Made by a program: the position numbers and the translations under genes. The notes below the pieces were generated by a model. The model worked only from the letters and a program-made list of their open reading frames with translations. It was not told the origin of the DNA and did not search any database. A stretch of DNA of 64,000 nucleotides from Epichloe hybrida (lineage: Eukaryota > Ascomycota > Sordariomycetes > Hypocreales > Clavicipitaceae): positions 310,001-374,000 of the forward strand of contig JAFEKR010000042.1 in assembly GCA_019022495.1 (NCBI GenBank), read 5' to 3'. Below are positions 11,594-22,930 of the stretch, one piece after another (within the stretch, counting starts at the first letter, position 1; every line of letters starts with the position of its first letter).

Positions 11594-14410
11594 TTGGCTC
11601 GGGTCTTGTGTGTCTCTGCCAGGAGATGCGATTCTCCATGAGAATTCTCCATGAGACAGAAACAGCGCCAGCAGGCCAATCTAGTTTCGTCATTCCTTCT
11701 GCAAGCAGGTAATGATGTAAGTGCTGAGGAGCGATAGGAGCAAGCCAAGGCGCTGCTGCCAAGTTAGAACTCGTGACGCCGAGGACCGAAAAGAGCCGCC
11801 GGTGACGGGCCCTTCGCTTCCGCTACGCGACGAGAGACGGTGTGGGAGACTCTAGAACAACAATCCGATCCTAGCGGTCCATGCGAGTCACGAAGTTGCG
11901 CACGTCGTACAGAACAGTTTCTTTCCATCATCCTTTGCTGATTTCTTGTTGGTCATTAAAAATATGGCTGCCTGGAGCGGTGGTCGCACTTGCCCGGAAA
12001 AGAAAAACAGACAATGCGACGCACGGGAGAATCTTTCACACAACTTGCAGACAGGCCGACTACAAGAGTCAGCGGGACTGGGCTTATCGCACAGTGTCGC
12101 ACCGTATGGGTCTTTCCCTTGTGAACTGTTGGCAGTGACGTCACGGCACCGGCGATGGGTGGATCGAAGGGTCGAGGAATTGCTGGCTGGATAGCGCCGC
12201 TTTTTTTTTTTTGGCCGTCGCCCACGTTCTCTCCGTTTTGTATCCTTTACTGTATTAATCCGTAGTTGTGGGTTTTCTGGGCGCTTTTCCCCGTATATAA
12301 TGGCAGATCATCTACGGATTGAATTTAAGTCATTGAATCGTGTCAATGCAGACATGGACGCTCATCTGGCTACGCTACTCGTCGGGGGAACCATGAGCAC
12401 TTTGGTCGAGAAAAAAAAAAAACTCAATTCGATCATGACCCCTGTCAATCCGCAGCGAGAGAAGAGCCGGCGACAAGTTTTTTTGACTTTTTGAGGCTCT
12501 TAGTTTCAAGGTCGCACGCTCGGAAAAAGTCTGTACATGTACGCAAGGTGGATTTGGATCACGCCTGCCAATGAGGCGCCCAGATGATGTATGTACTTTC
12601 TACGGATCCGTACATGTACATATACATACATCTCTTTGATGCCCATGAGGCTACCCTTGCGTACCGATAAGGGTTATCAGCCAATAAAAACATCACTATT
12701 TGCGATACTTTTTAGCGCATACTAATTTAAATTATACCATGAGTACGAAGAGACATTTGAGTTTCAAAGAGCAACATCGCATATCCCACAACCCTACCGC
12801 GTCAGCTGTATCACTAAAGGTCACTTTAGGTTCCCCCCTTTTGCCAGCTTGGAAAAGTGGTTCGGTACGCAAGTGTAGCCTTATGGGCATCAAACCGAAT
12901 GCCCGCCGCGTTACGGAGTGGTTGATTGTACATGCTTTGCTCAACTCATCGACGAGCGAGTCCCTCGGTCAGCGCGAATCGCAGGCAAAGCTCCGCTTTC
13001 CCTGATAATCAGTGTCATCCGGTTCCTCAGCCTCTGCGGGTCTGTCGTGGTAGATGGATCCCGTCGGAACAGGGCCTCCGACTTACTGTTTCGAGGTGTC
13101 AGATGCACCACCGAGATTTGAACGAGGTGGTGACGTTTTATGCCAGCTGAACGCGATTTCCTGTCAGTCCACATGCACTATTTTCTCCACGCTAGAACCT
13201 CCACGCTAGAACAAGAGAAGGATCGACCAAGGAGGAGGGGTCATGGAGCGGTGTTGGGCCTTGTTCAAATTCATTCGTCGTGAGTGTACATATGTACGAG
13301 AAATGGGTGTGTAAATCTTGTTCGTATGGAGTCATTCCTATTTATAAAGGACCTGGGACATTCTTTCTGTTCAGTGATGACGATGCCGAATGTGGCCACT
13401 GGCAGACCAGGTTCAGGCCCTAGTTCAGGGACCTTGGTCGTGGGGAAGGAACTGGTGAGTGTGGCCTTTCCTCGCCATGCTCAATCTGTGCCATGAAACG
13501 TGTCGTCAGTCACGGGAATTCAAACAACAATGCCTTGGATTCAACGACGACGCCTTTCTTTTTGGTAGAAACCGACAAAACGGAGGCGTTTCCAACGGGT
13601 GTGCCGACGGCCATCTGTCCCCGTCAAGGCAAACCGGGTGGCGGCCGCTGAATCTCACTGTGCCCGTTGAAAGCCGTGGTGGTGTTGGCCTCGGCTCCAT
13701 TATCCGCACAGTCTCGCACTGGCCTGTCATTTACATGTTGTAATGGAACACCGCGAGCAAAGTTTCTTGGCCAAAATTGGACGGACGCAGCCAGCCAGCT
13801 GCTCATGGATCTCTGCCAGGCCCTGTCAAACTATGCCGCATGATTCTGTCACGTGCGGAAAAAGGTGGCGGCGCTGACTGCACGCTCCCTTTGCATCGAC
13901 GTTCATTATCGGGGTTCATTTGTTGTTGGCAGAGACAGAGACTACTTGGGGACCGCGGATGCGATTCAAGGCTGCCGCGTGGTGGCTCAGTCTGGTCAAC
14001 CAACAAGCCGTCTGTCGGTCTCTGTCGGTCTAGTGAGTTGGCCTGGCGCGTGGTGGTGCGCGGCGGTGCGAGGGGCACAGTGAGCACAGTGAGCACAGTA
14101 GGCACAGTGGCCACACCAACAATAGAACTTGTCGTGGACGGGACGATAACCGGCCGCAGGGACTGACTGATGCAGGTGCTCGCTCGCAGCGGCAAGGCGG
14201 ACCTTGGAGGTGAGGACATTATCGTCATCAGTCGTAGTTGTCGGGCGAGACGGCACGGAGCCATCGATGCACATGTGTAACAACCTGATTATGGCCAAAT
14301 GTAGCAACGCTAGCAAATTTTCCATTTACCACGATTTACCAGAGCAGAGCTGAACGTTCGTTCGTGCAGGGCCAGGCCAACCGTGTATGTACACACATTT
14401 GTACATATGT
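11594..14410. other. Intergenic region left of the retrotransposon
   Basis: About 2.8 kb with no convincing gene. Short frames on both strands lack motifs and conflict with each other. Visible items are two TACATGTA palindromes (12534, 12611), a TATATAA at about 12294 with no gene behind it, a 14-base direct duplication near 13187-13213, and a GCACAGTGA tandem array at 14075-14108. Confidence 0.5.
14075..14108 (+). repeat. GCACAGTGA minisatellite
   Basis: About four imperfect head-to-tail copies of the 9-base unit GCACAGTGA, the later copies diverging. Intergenic. Confidence 0.75.
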
Positions 14411-14415
14411 TTGTA
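14411..14415 (+). repeat. Target-site duplication, left copy
   Basis: TTGTA directly before the TG of the 5' LTR. The same five bases follow the CA of the 3' LTR at 19867-19871. A 5-base duplication is the normal product of LTR-retrotransposon integration and fixes the outer boundaries of the element. Confidence 0.92.
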
Positions 14416-14648
14416 TGTTGGAATCCCGCCACAAGCGCTTAACCGCATGCAGGCAACTTGGACACTAGGACCTACCTGACTAGTTACTTTTCCGGACCTT
14501 CAGTAGGTGCATAGTACAGTTTATATAGGCAGATTATATACCCTATAGTATAGGTACTTAGTTATTTAAACCGTAGTCCACGCCCTCTTATAGGGTTAGG
14601 TAACTTAATCTACACCTTTATTTCTTATCCTAGCTGCTTAGTCTAATA
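14416..14648 (+). repeat. 5' LTR of the copia element
   Basis: It aligns end to end without gaps to the LTR at 19634-19866. The outer part (LTR positions 1 to about 102) keeps C and G where the partner has T and A. The inner part (from about 122 to 233) has T and A where the partner keeps C and G, so this LTR is mutated only on its inward side. Confidence 0.95.
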
Positions 14649-16139
14649 TAGTAGTAATTGCTTAGTGTTTATAATATAAAGACCCTTCTTTCTAATTAAT
14701 ACCTTTATTAAGTCATTTCTAATTAATTAATTATCAAATTTGGTATATCCTAGTAAGAGGACAGGGTTTAATCATAATCATTAATATTATAATTAGGCGA
14801 CCCCTAGTAGCAAGGAAAATCTATATAGGTTAAAGTTTAATAAATTATAATAATAAAAACATAGGATATTATTAAGATATCTAAGGAAACTAACACTACT
14901 CGAGGCTATGAGCTAGTAGTTAAGCTATAGGAACCTTACTATTAGGACCTATAGTTTAAGATAATAAAGGTAAGAGCTATTAAAGATAGGATTTAGGTCT
15001 TTATTAATCCTAATTTAATAATAACTCTTAACTACCTACCTAAGCCACTAATCCTAATAGGAAAAGGGACTCTAGTAGTAAGAAGAGTAGTAATTATAGC
15101 TTTAACCGCTTTACTAGAAAACTAGACTAAAGGGCCTTAAACACGCTTAAGAACGTTAACATCTAGAGTTATAAGTAATTAATAGTAACCTTAAGAAAGC
15201 TTTTCTCCTATAAGCATTACTCCTATTATTAACTTAACTAAAGAGAGATACTTTAAATACCCTTAATAACTAGATAATACTAAAGATAGCGCTTAGTGTA
15301 TAGTTCTTAATAGATAATATTAAGTATTTAATAGTTAGTATTAGAGTCTATTAAAGACTATAAGAGAATACTATAATTAGTTTATTATAACACTTAGAAA
15401 TAAGTATAAGTAAATAATCCTATAGTATATCTTACTTTATAAGAAGCTTAGAGAGCTTATAAGGAATATAATGCCCTTAAATAGAATAATTAGGTATTAT
15501 GCTAAGGTTAACTTTAATAAAGTTATTAAGCATAGCCTAGTAAAGGTTAATATTAATAAATAGCTTACTAATGTGTTAATTAGCTATAAGTAATGTTTTT
15601 AAGTAAATTACTTAATCATAAAAGGTAACTCTCTAATTAAGATAATTAATAATGCTATTAGCACCTGATTCCCTTTAATTTTAGCTTAAATTAATTCACT
15701 AATCTTTACCACTAAGATTAAGGGTAAAACCCTTAATTTCTACTCTATAATTATAAGGATTAAGTACCTAATTAAAGCCTAGGGAAGGTCTTAAAGTAAA
15801 TCTAGAGAATCTTTTAGAGTAGAGCTAACTCTTAATAGTTAGACTAAAGAAGATCTTAATAAGGGAGATAAGAAGCTACTTTATATTTATTATAATAAGC
15901 ATAAGGCTAAGAAGTTAAAGGACTCTTAGAAGAACTATTAAATACTTTACCTGCCTAAGAATTAGACTATTAAGGAAGATTAATTAAAAAAGGCAAAAGA
16001 AGTAATAAATTAATAATCTAATAATATTAAAAAGGCCTATAACACATAGCTTAAGGAGCATAATATAAAGGAAGCAAAGGAAAGCAAGCTAGAGGGTAAT
16101 ACTACCTTTATTACTGTAGAGCTATCTTTAGAAGCTTTT

Positions 16140-19100
16140 TATGCCTAAGGGCGTTTGCGAGTAATACTTAATAGTAGTACTTTGGTATATATCTTTAATA
16201 ATAAACGCTAGTTTATTAACCTAGATTACGGTAATTAACTAAGTATCTAAGCTAGGTATAGAGTTACTAAGGCTCATGGCGTTAGCATAGCCTGGATTAA
16301 ATTAATAAATAGCTAGACCCTTATGTTATTAAATGTGTAGTATTAACTAACCTTCTTTATAAACCTTATATTACTTTAGTTACTTATAATAAAAGGCATA
16401 AGGTAGGATAATCTTATAGGGATTATTATAGACCTAGTAAGAGGTAATTATAAGATCTTTTTAACTATAACTATTAGTACTTAACTGTGTATTAAAGGGG
16501 ATAGCCCTAATAAGGCTTTTGCTATTAGAAGGGACTCTTATAACCTAAAACCCCTAATAGCTACAAAAGCAGACCTTTAGCACATAAGAATAGCTTATCT
16601 AAGTAAAGATATAATAGATTAAGTGCTTTAAAAGGTTAACGTACTAATAAAAGAGTGTAGCTAGGGTAAATATAAAATTTATTACATAGCTAAGGCATAG
16701 AGGTAGATATTACAAGTTCCACAGATAGATTTCCTACCCTTAGGACCTCTTTAGGTTATAACCTATAACCTCTTTAGGTTATAACCTATAACCTCTTTGC
16801 TTAATCGCAGGGCTATAATAAGAATTATTATATTACTCTCTTTACTTATAGAGTAACAGGCCTCCGCTATATCTTCATAATTCTAATAAAGACTAAAATT
16901 ATATCTTACTTTAATTAATTAGAAGTGCGCTATATAAGAACCTTTAGAATCTATATTATAGTTATTATTACTAATAGGGAAACTACCTTCTAGACTAAGA
17001 AGCAAGAGGTAGAAGTTACTAATAGAGGCATTATTATTAGAAAGTCTAGTCTAGCTTATCTACATTAAAATAGGCATGCTAAGCGGTCTAGGGGGGTGAT
17101 AATAAGAGTTATAATAACTTTAATAACCTAAGTAGGCTTTCTAGAGAATCTTTAGCCTATAGCTATAGAAGCAGCTATTTACATCCTTAATCGCACGCCT
17201 AGAAAGTCTCTAGATTAGCTTTCACCACATTAAGCTTTAAATAAATAGCTGCAAGAGAACAAGCTTTAATAGAATCATCTACTAGAGAAGCTAGAAGCTT
17301 TATTAAATTATCTTTAAGCTTTTAGTTATAAAGCTTTTGTAATAACACAGGATAGGCTTAGGAAGACAGGTCTAAAGCTATTATAAAGAGCTTACATTAG
17401 TTATCTAGCTAGTCACATCTCTTCCACCTAATACCTGATTTAGGTACTAATAATGCAGAGGAATTATTAGTTCTTATTAAGCTATATTACCTTTAATAAG
17501 TTAATCTTCTACACTTAAGAAAAGGACCTTTTAATTAAGGAAAAAGTGCCTAAAAAACACCTCCTTTAAGAGCTTATAAAAGACTTCAAGGTTAATTATG
17601 CAAATATAGGACATCCTTAAGATATAGGGCACCCATAGGCATAAGACTCCCTCCCTCTAATCTATTAGCAAGAAGATTAACATAATCACGATTAACTAAA
17701 TAATAAAGAAAAGGGAAAAGAAACTTAGGAATTAACTCTCCTAACTCCTCCGAATTTACCTAGCTATTAACCGGATTTTTTAGATTATAAACTAATAAAT
17801 ATTAATAGTCTGTTAAATCCTTCCGAAATGGATTATAAAGACAAAGATCTAGATATTCCTAATATTAATAAAGATAACCTCCTTAAAGCTTTTACTACTA
17901 CCTTTACCCTAGGAGCTAAGAGTAAAGAAAAGCCTTATATATTAAGACTTCCTCTACCTCCTACTTATTATAATTATTTAGCTAGGTACCCTAAAGAAAA
18001 GGTATTTATTAAAGCAAGAGATAAAGAGTATAACAAAGTTATTAACAATAAGGTTACTATTAAAGTTAGTAGATTAGAAGTCCTTTTATATATTAAGATC
18101 TTAGGACTTACTTAGGTATTTACCTATAAATTAGATTAATTAGGCTACCTTATAAGGCATAAGGCTTAATTATATGTGCTTAGGAATTAGCAAGTAAAAG
18201 GGAACCTTTCTATAAGAGCTACTATATTAGTAAGTATTACGTTTAGGCTCCTTATAGTAATTCTATGCTACTTTAACCTTAAAGCTTATTAGTATAACTT
18301 TATTACAGCTTTCCTAAACTTAAAGCTAGATAAAGAGGTGTATTATAAGATACTGCTAGGTTATAGGGATAAATAAGCTTACTTAAAGCTCTTAAGCGCT
18401 ATCTATAGGCTATATAAAGCTCCCCTTCTTTAGATAAAGGAATTAATTAAATAGTTAGTAAGTAAAGGATTTATATAGATCTTTAAAGATATTTATGTGT
18501 TTATTAAGGATAGATTAATTATCTTCTTCTATATTAATAACCTTATAGCCTTATTTATAAAGGGAAAGTTAGCTCTTTATAAGGAATTTAGAGAGAGACT
18601 CTTTAAGAGATATAATATTAAGGACCTTAGTAAATTATAATAGTTCTTAGGAGTTAAATCATTAGAGATTACGAAAATTAATAATTATAGCTTAATTAGA
18701 AGTCCTATTAGAATAAAGCCACGATTAAATTTAATATTAAAGTCCTAGAATAGAAGCTTATAGTACTAATAACTGCTATTTTACTTAATCCTTTTAAAGG
18801 TAATATTAATCTAAAGGATTTAAAGAGATATTAATCCCTAGTTAGTACTTTACTATATCCTATAATTATCACATAGCTAGATATTGCCTTTGTAGTATTA
18901 TAACTATTATAGCACCTTTAACGCCTAGGACCTTAGTATATAGAAGCTATAGAAAAGGCTTTAAAGTATGGTTATATATAAGGAGATCTCTTAATTAAAT
19001 TTAATAGTAATAACCCTAAACTTAAAGTATATAGTAATACTTCCTTTACTAATAATCTAGTTATAAGAAGAAGCTTATAGAGCTATATTATAAAGCTCTT

Positions 19101-19500
19101 TAAAGGTCCTATGCTTTTTAAAGCAGGAAAATAAGAGACTATAATAACCTCTTTTATAGAAGCAAAGCTCCTAGCGCTATTATATTATAGTAAAGAGCTA
19201 ATTACCTTTAAATAATTATATTAGGAAGTTAGATTATATCTTAGAGATAATACCCTTGAGATTAAATATGATAATATATAGATAATTTGTCTTCTTAAGG
19301 AAGAATTTATTAAGCTTATAACGCAACTACGCTATGTTAATATCTATTATTACTAGCTTCATTAAGAGGTTATAAAGGGAACCTTTAATATTACCTAGAA
19401 GGTAATAAAAGAGATAATTACTAATAGCCTTATAAAGCTACTAATAGGAAAAGCATTTACGGATTTCAGATAGGCACTAGGGCTTATATAGTTACTAGAT
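16140..19500 (+). pseudogene. Decayed copia pol: protease, integrase, RT, RNase H
   Basis: Four domains can be read through many stops. The protease region at about 16150-16270 should hold the aspartic DSG triad; here it reads NSS, the result expected if G-to-A change hit both the aspartate and the glycine codon. The integrase region is at about 16800-17400, with a FIILIKTK stretch and a later AAIYILNRTPRKSL motif characteristic of copia integrases. The reverse transcriptase region is at about 17900-18780, starting with the copia pattern around LPPTYYNYLARYP (17955 onward) and later FFYINNL where the active site YVDD-like motif belongs. The RNase H region is at about 18990-19420, including FIEAKLLALLYYSKEL. 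Gag should lie upstream, but I could not place it. Confidence 0.85.
16746..16791 (+). repeat. 23-base tandem duplication inside the retrotransposon
   Basis: Two perfect adjacent copies of a 23-base unit beginning CCTCTTTAGG, followed by a partial third copy to 16798. It lies at the protease-integrase junction. The copies are identical, so the duplication probably happened after most of the mutation, or it was hit identically. Confidence 0.85.
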
Positions 19501-19633
19501 TAAATACTTAGTACTAACCTAAAAGAGTAGGAATTACTAGAAGACCCTGCTATAATTAATAATAATTAAATTATTATAGAGACTTAATTAAATTATTACA
19601 GGATGCCTTAATTATAGGCCTCCTGGGGGGATA

Positions 19634-19866
19634 TGTTAGAATCCTGCCACAAGCGCTTAACCACATGTAGGTAACTTAGACACTAGGACCTACCTAACTA
19701 GTTACTTTTCTAGACCTTTAGTAGGTGCATAGTATAGTTTATATAGGCAGATTACATACCCTATAGTATAGGTACTTAGTTATTTAAACCGTAGTCCGCG
19801 CCCTCTTACAGGGTCGGGCAACTCAATCCACACCTTCATTTCTCATCCTAGCTGCTCGGTCCAACA
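19634..19866 (+). repeat. 3' LTR of the copia element
   Basis: Partner of the LTR at 14416-14648. Its outer (right) half keeps C and G, including the intact CCAACA end, while its inner (left) half carries T and A substitutions. A G-run polypurine tract directly precedes it. Confidence 0.95.
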
Positions 19867-19871
19867 TTGTA
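19867..19871 (+). repeat. Target-site duplication, right copy
   Basis: TTGTA, identical to 14411-14415. The right copy runs on into CATGTA, so the pre-insertion sequence contained TTGTACATGTA and the element interrupts a TACATGTA palindrome. Confidence 0.92.
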
Positions 19872-20603
19872 CATGTATGTTTGCGCCCCCAAGCCGCAAG
19901 CCGCAAGCCCCAGCGGGCCCAGCCCCAAGACTCAGCCCCACCCGCCCACTTCCAATTCGGCTTTACTGCTGGGCCACTCGCCCCCCTCTTCCTCCCCGGC
20001 CCAATAAATGAGAAGACAGTGCGGCAACCACAATTTACAAACAAAAAAACGCCAACTTCAAGCGCAGCCCTGGTTCCGCTCCGAATTATGCGCGAGCGAA
20101 GCAAGAAATGCGACTTGCTCCAGCTCCACATTGCCGTCCACCTGCTCGCATCTTAATGTACACCGATTGACAATTGCGTTTCTGTGTTTTCCCTAATCCC
20201 TACTAATCTTTGGGCTGGTCTCTGGTCTCTGGTCTATGGATTCTGGCTTCCTTTCGCTTCCTTGCGTTGTTCGTTGGCCGAGTATATACATGCTGACCTG
20301 CCCCGTCCCTACTCGCCCGTTCGTTCCCGCACCTTCTCTCATCCATCTTCTGATCCTTCGCTTCCCTTTCTCCCGATTCATCACGCTTACCTCTTTATTG
20401 AGTGAACGTGCTCTGAGTCTGAGATAATTGCCCCCTCGACTTACTCTCGAGAACTGTCCCCCACTATTGGGCTCGTTGCTCCATCATCCGCCGGCCTCGT
20501 TGCGCTCAATTGCGCGCGCATGCGACTCTTGTGCAGAAGCGAATTTTCATAGCCACAAGACGGAAAAAACTCGCGACCATCGCCATCATTTCGACTGCGC
20601 AAC
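19872..20603. promoter_or_regulatory. Upstream region of the amino-acid permease
   Basis: This GC-rich sequence of 732 bases starts abruptly after the AT-rich element. It contains a TATATA at about 20283 and pyrimidine-rich runs near 20320-20400, typical of fungal leaders. No independent gene was seen. The retrotransposon ends about 740 bases upstream of the permease ATG, so it may set the outer limit of the promoter. Confidence 0.4.
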
Positions 20604-22460
20604 ATGGCGACCAGCGATGAGGAAAAGGGCTCCAAGCTCGAGGCTCCTGGGTCCCCAGAAGTCGGCGAGCTCGCCGTCGGCGGCAATTCTGATGGCCTGC
20701 ATCGCAAACTGAACAACCGTCAAATTCAGCTTGTGGCCATTGGTGGCTCTATCGGCACCGCGCTTTTCGTCAGCATTGGTACTGGCCTGGCAAAGGGTGG
20801 CCCGGGCAGCTTGCTTCTCGCATTTACCTTGTACTCGCTGGTTCTCGCCTGTGTCAACAACTCCGTCGCCGAAATGACTGTCCTGATGCCCGTGTCTGGT
20901 GGTTTCATCCGTCTAGCTGGTCACTGGGTTGACGACGCTCTTGGCTTCATGACAGGCTGGAATTTCTTCCTTTACGAAGCTCTTCTCATTCCCTTTGAGA
21001 TCACTGCCATTAACCTCGTGCTTTCCTTTTGGAACGAGAGCATCACACAGCCTGGTCCCACAGCTGCCATATGTGCTGGTGTCATCATATTATACGCGTA
21101 AGAATTGCACTCTTCTCTTCATATTGGGTACGAAGACAGGAAAGCCGTGTAAGCCGGGCATCGCCTGTGGTGGTCTTGTCCGGTTCGCGGTGACTTCTCG
21201 CACCCAGTCCTGCCTTCCCCCCCCCCCCAAATGACATGAATGTTCGTATGCTAAAGTGTGCTCTTCGCAACCTGTAGTATGATTAATGTTCTCGCCGTTC
21301 GCGCCTACGGTGAAGCTGAATTCTGGCTCTCGGGGGGCAAGGTCATTCTCCTCTTCATGCTCTTCTTCTACACCTTCGTGACCATGCTCGGGGGCAACCC
21401 CAAGAAAGATGTGTACGGCTTCCGATACTGGAAGGAGCCCGGTGCCTTCGCCGTGTTCAACGGCGCCACGGGAGATCTAGGTCGTTTTCAAGGCTTCCTC
21501 GGCGCTCTCTGGTCTGCCGCCTTCGCCGTCGTCGGTCCCGAGTACGTGTCCATGGTTGCGGCAGAATCCAAGCGTCCCCGAATTTACATCAAGACGGCGT
21601 TCAAGACCATCTACTGGCGGTTTGGTCTCTTCTTCTTCGGAAGTGCCCTGTGCGTCGGCATTGTCATCCCCTACAACTTCCCAGACCTTGTATCCATCCT
21701 TAACGGTGAGTCGGGGTCTACCTCCGCTGCTGCATCGCCGTATGTCATGTCCATGAAGATGCTGGGAATCGACGTTCTCCCTCATGTTGTCAATGCGCTC
21801 ATGTTGACATCCATCTTCTCGGCCGGAAACACTTACACCTACTGTGCAACCCGTTCCCTGTACGGTCTTGCCCTCGAGGGCCGCGCTCCTAGCTTCCTGC
21901 GCAAGACATGGAGTAACGGTGTACCCATCTATTGCTTCCTGGTGGTCATGTGTTTTCCGTTCCTGTCCTTCCTCCAAGTCGGAAACGGTTCCAAGAAGGT
22001 CATCGAATGGCTTGTTGAACTCATCACCGCTGGCGGCATCATTGACTACCTGGTCATGAATGTGACTTTCCTCTACTACTACCGCGCATGCAAAGTTCAA
22101 GGCGTCGACCGCAAAACCCTCCCATACTACGGACGATTCCAGCCCTACGGCACATATATTGCCCTCTTTGTGCAAACCCTGGTTGTCATCTTCTACGGAT
22201 ACACAGCCTTCAACCCCTGGAGCGTGGAAAAGTTTTTCAAAAGTTACAGCATGCAGCTTTTGGCCCCGGTCCTGTTCTTCGGCTGGAAGTTGGTGCATCG
22301 CACTCGCGCCGTCAAGCCGCAAGAGGCTGATCTGGTCTGGGAGCGGCCCATCATTGACCGATACGAGGCCAGCTTTACCGATCCTCCCGTCGGTTTCTGG
22401 ACCGAGATCGGACGCCTGGTAGGCATCAACAGGGGGGCTAAGAAACACCAGAGGGATTGA
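20604..22460 (+). CDS. Amino-acid permease (YAT family)
   Basis: A plasma-membrane amino acid/proton symporter of the fungal APC/YAT group. Two exons, 20604-21097 and 21278-22460, join in phase to 558 residues, the usual size. After a short acidic cytosolic N-terminus comes the family signature NRQIQLVAIGGSIGTALFVS, then GGPGSLLLAF and NNSVAEMTVLMPVSGGFIR, the substrate-site region of these carriers. About twelve hydrophobic segments follow, with the conserved GPEYVSMVAAESKRPR and SAGNTYTYCATRSLYGLALEG stretches. The intron of 180 bases includes a C-run. The ORF lies within 800 bases of the inactivated retrotransposon but is itself intact and GC-rich. Substrate range cannot be told from sequence alone; similarity to the general or neutral amino-acid permeases is the best guess. 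Confidence 0.92.
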
Positions 22461-22930
22461 TAAACCTGCTGGCTCGCTAGATTTTTTCTTCTTTTTCCTC
22501 CGTCTTGGTGTGGGGAAAGATGCTTGTTATACTCTTTATGGCCTTTTTTTTTTTTTTGTGTGAAGACTCGCATGAGACACGTCATGACGCATTACAGGGC
22601 ATGGTTTATAACGAGCTTGAGATACGGTCGGTGGAACCCGCGGACATGTCCAAGTGTCGAACTTTATGACTTGCAAAGTACGTATATACCCGGATATGAG
22701 TGAACCTGCGCAAATCAAGATCCAAAATACTTGGGATTCTGCCCACCTGTCAATGAATCAAGTTCATCGTCAAAGTGAGGCGATGCAAGCCCACCGCAGG
22801 CCAGCCCAGCCGCCACCGACAAAGCAATCAGACAATTTTTCGACGTCGTCTTCACGTGCAGTTCCATTCCCCTAATTGACGGGGGGTGCCCTGGCCTGTC
22901 CTGCTTCCCCTACATAGTTCTGCATGCCAC
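22461..22930. other. 3' flank of the permease
   Basis: Contains a T-run at about 22544-22557, and no gene or RNA that I recognise. Confidence 0.45.

Larger units (their letters stand above)
14416..19866 (+). mobile_element. Ty1/copia LTR retrotransposon, inactivated, RIP-like
   Basis: A full-length element of 5,451 bases. It has two 233-base LTRs that begin TGTT and end, in the better-preserved copy, CCAACA. It is flanked by TTGTA duplications. A G-rich polypurine tract (19625-19631) abuts the 3' LTR. The interior is markedly AT-rich, and every frame is broken by TAA and TAG codons. Read through the stops on the plus strand, the domain order is protease, integrase, reverse transcriptase, RNase H. 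Integrase before reverse transcriptase is the Ty1/copia order and excludes Ty3/gypsy. The pattern of C-to-T and G-to-A change, often at CpA/TpG and also at CpG, fits repeat-induced point mutation. No intact open frame remains; the longest is 95 codons. The element cannot encode its own proteins. Confidence 0.95.

Noticed and set aside
13777..14264. Opposed open frames of 129 and 153 codons left of the retrotransposon
   Set aside because: They overlap each other on opposite strands, cover a minisatellite, and lack family features.
21477..22448. Minus-strand open frame of 323 codons opposite the permease
   Set aside because: It mirrors exon 2 of a clear membrane transporter. Composition explains it and no motif was found.
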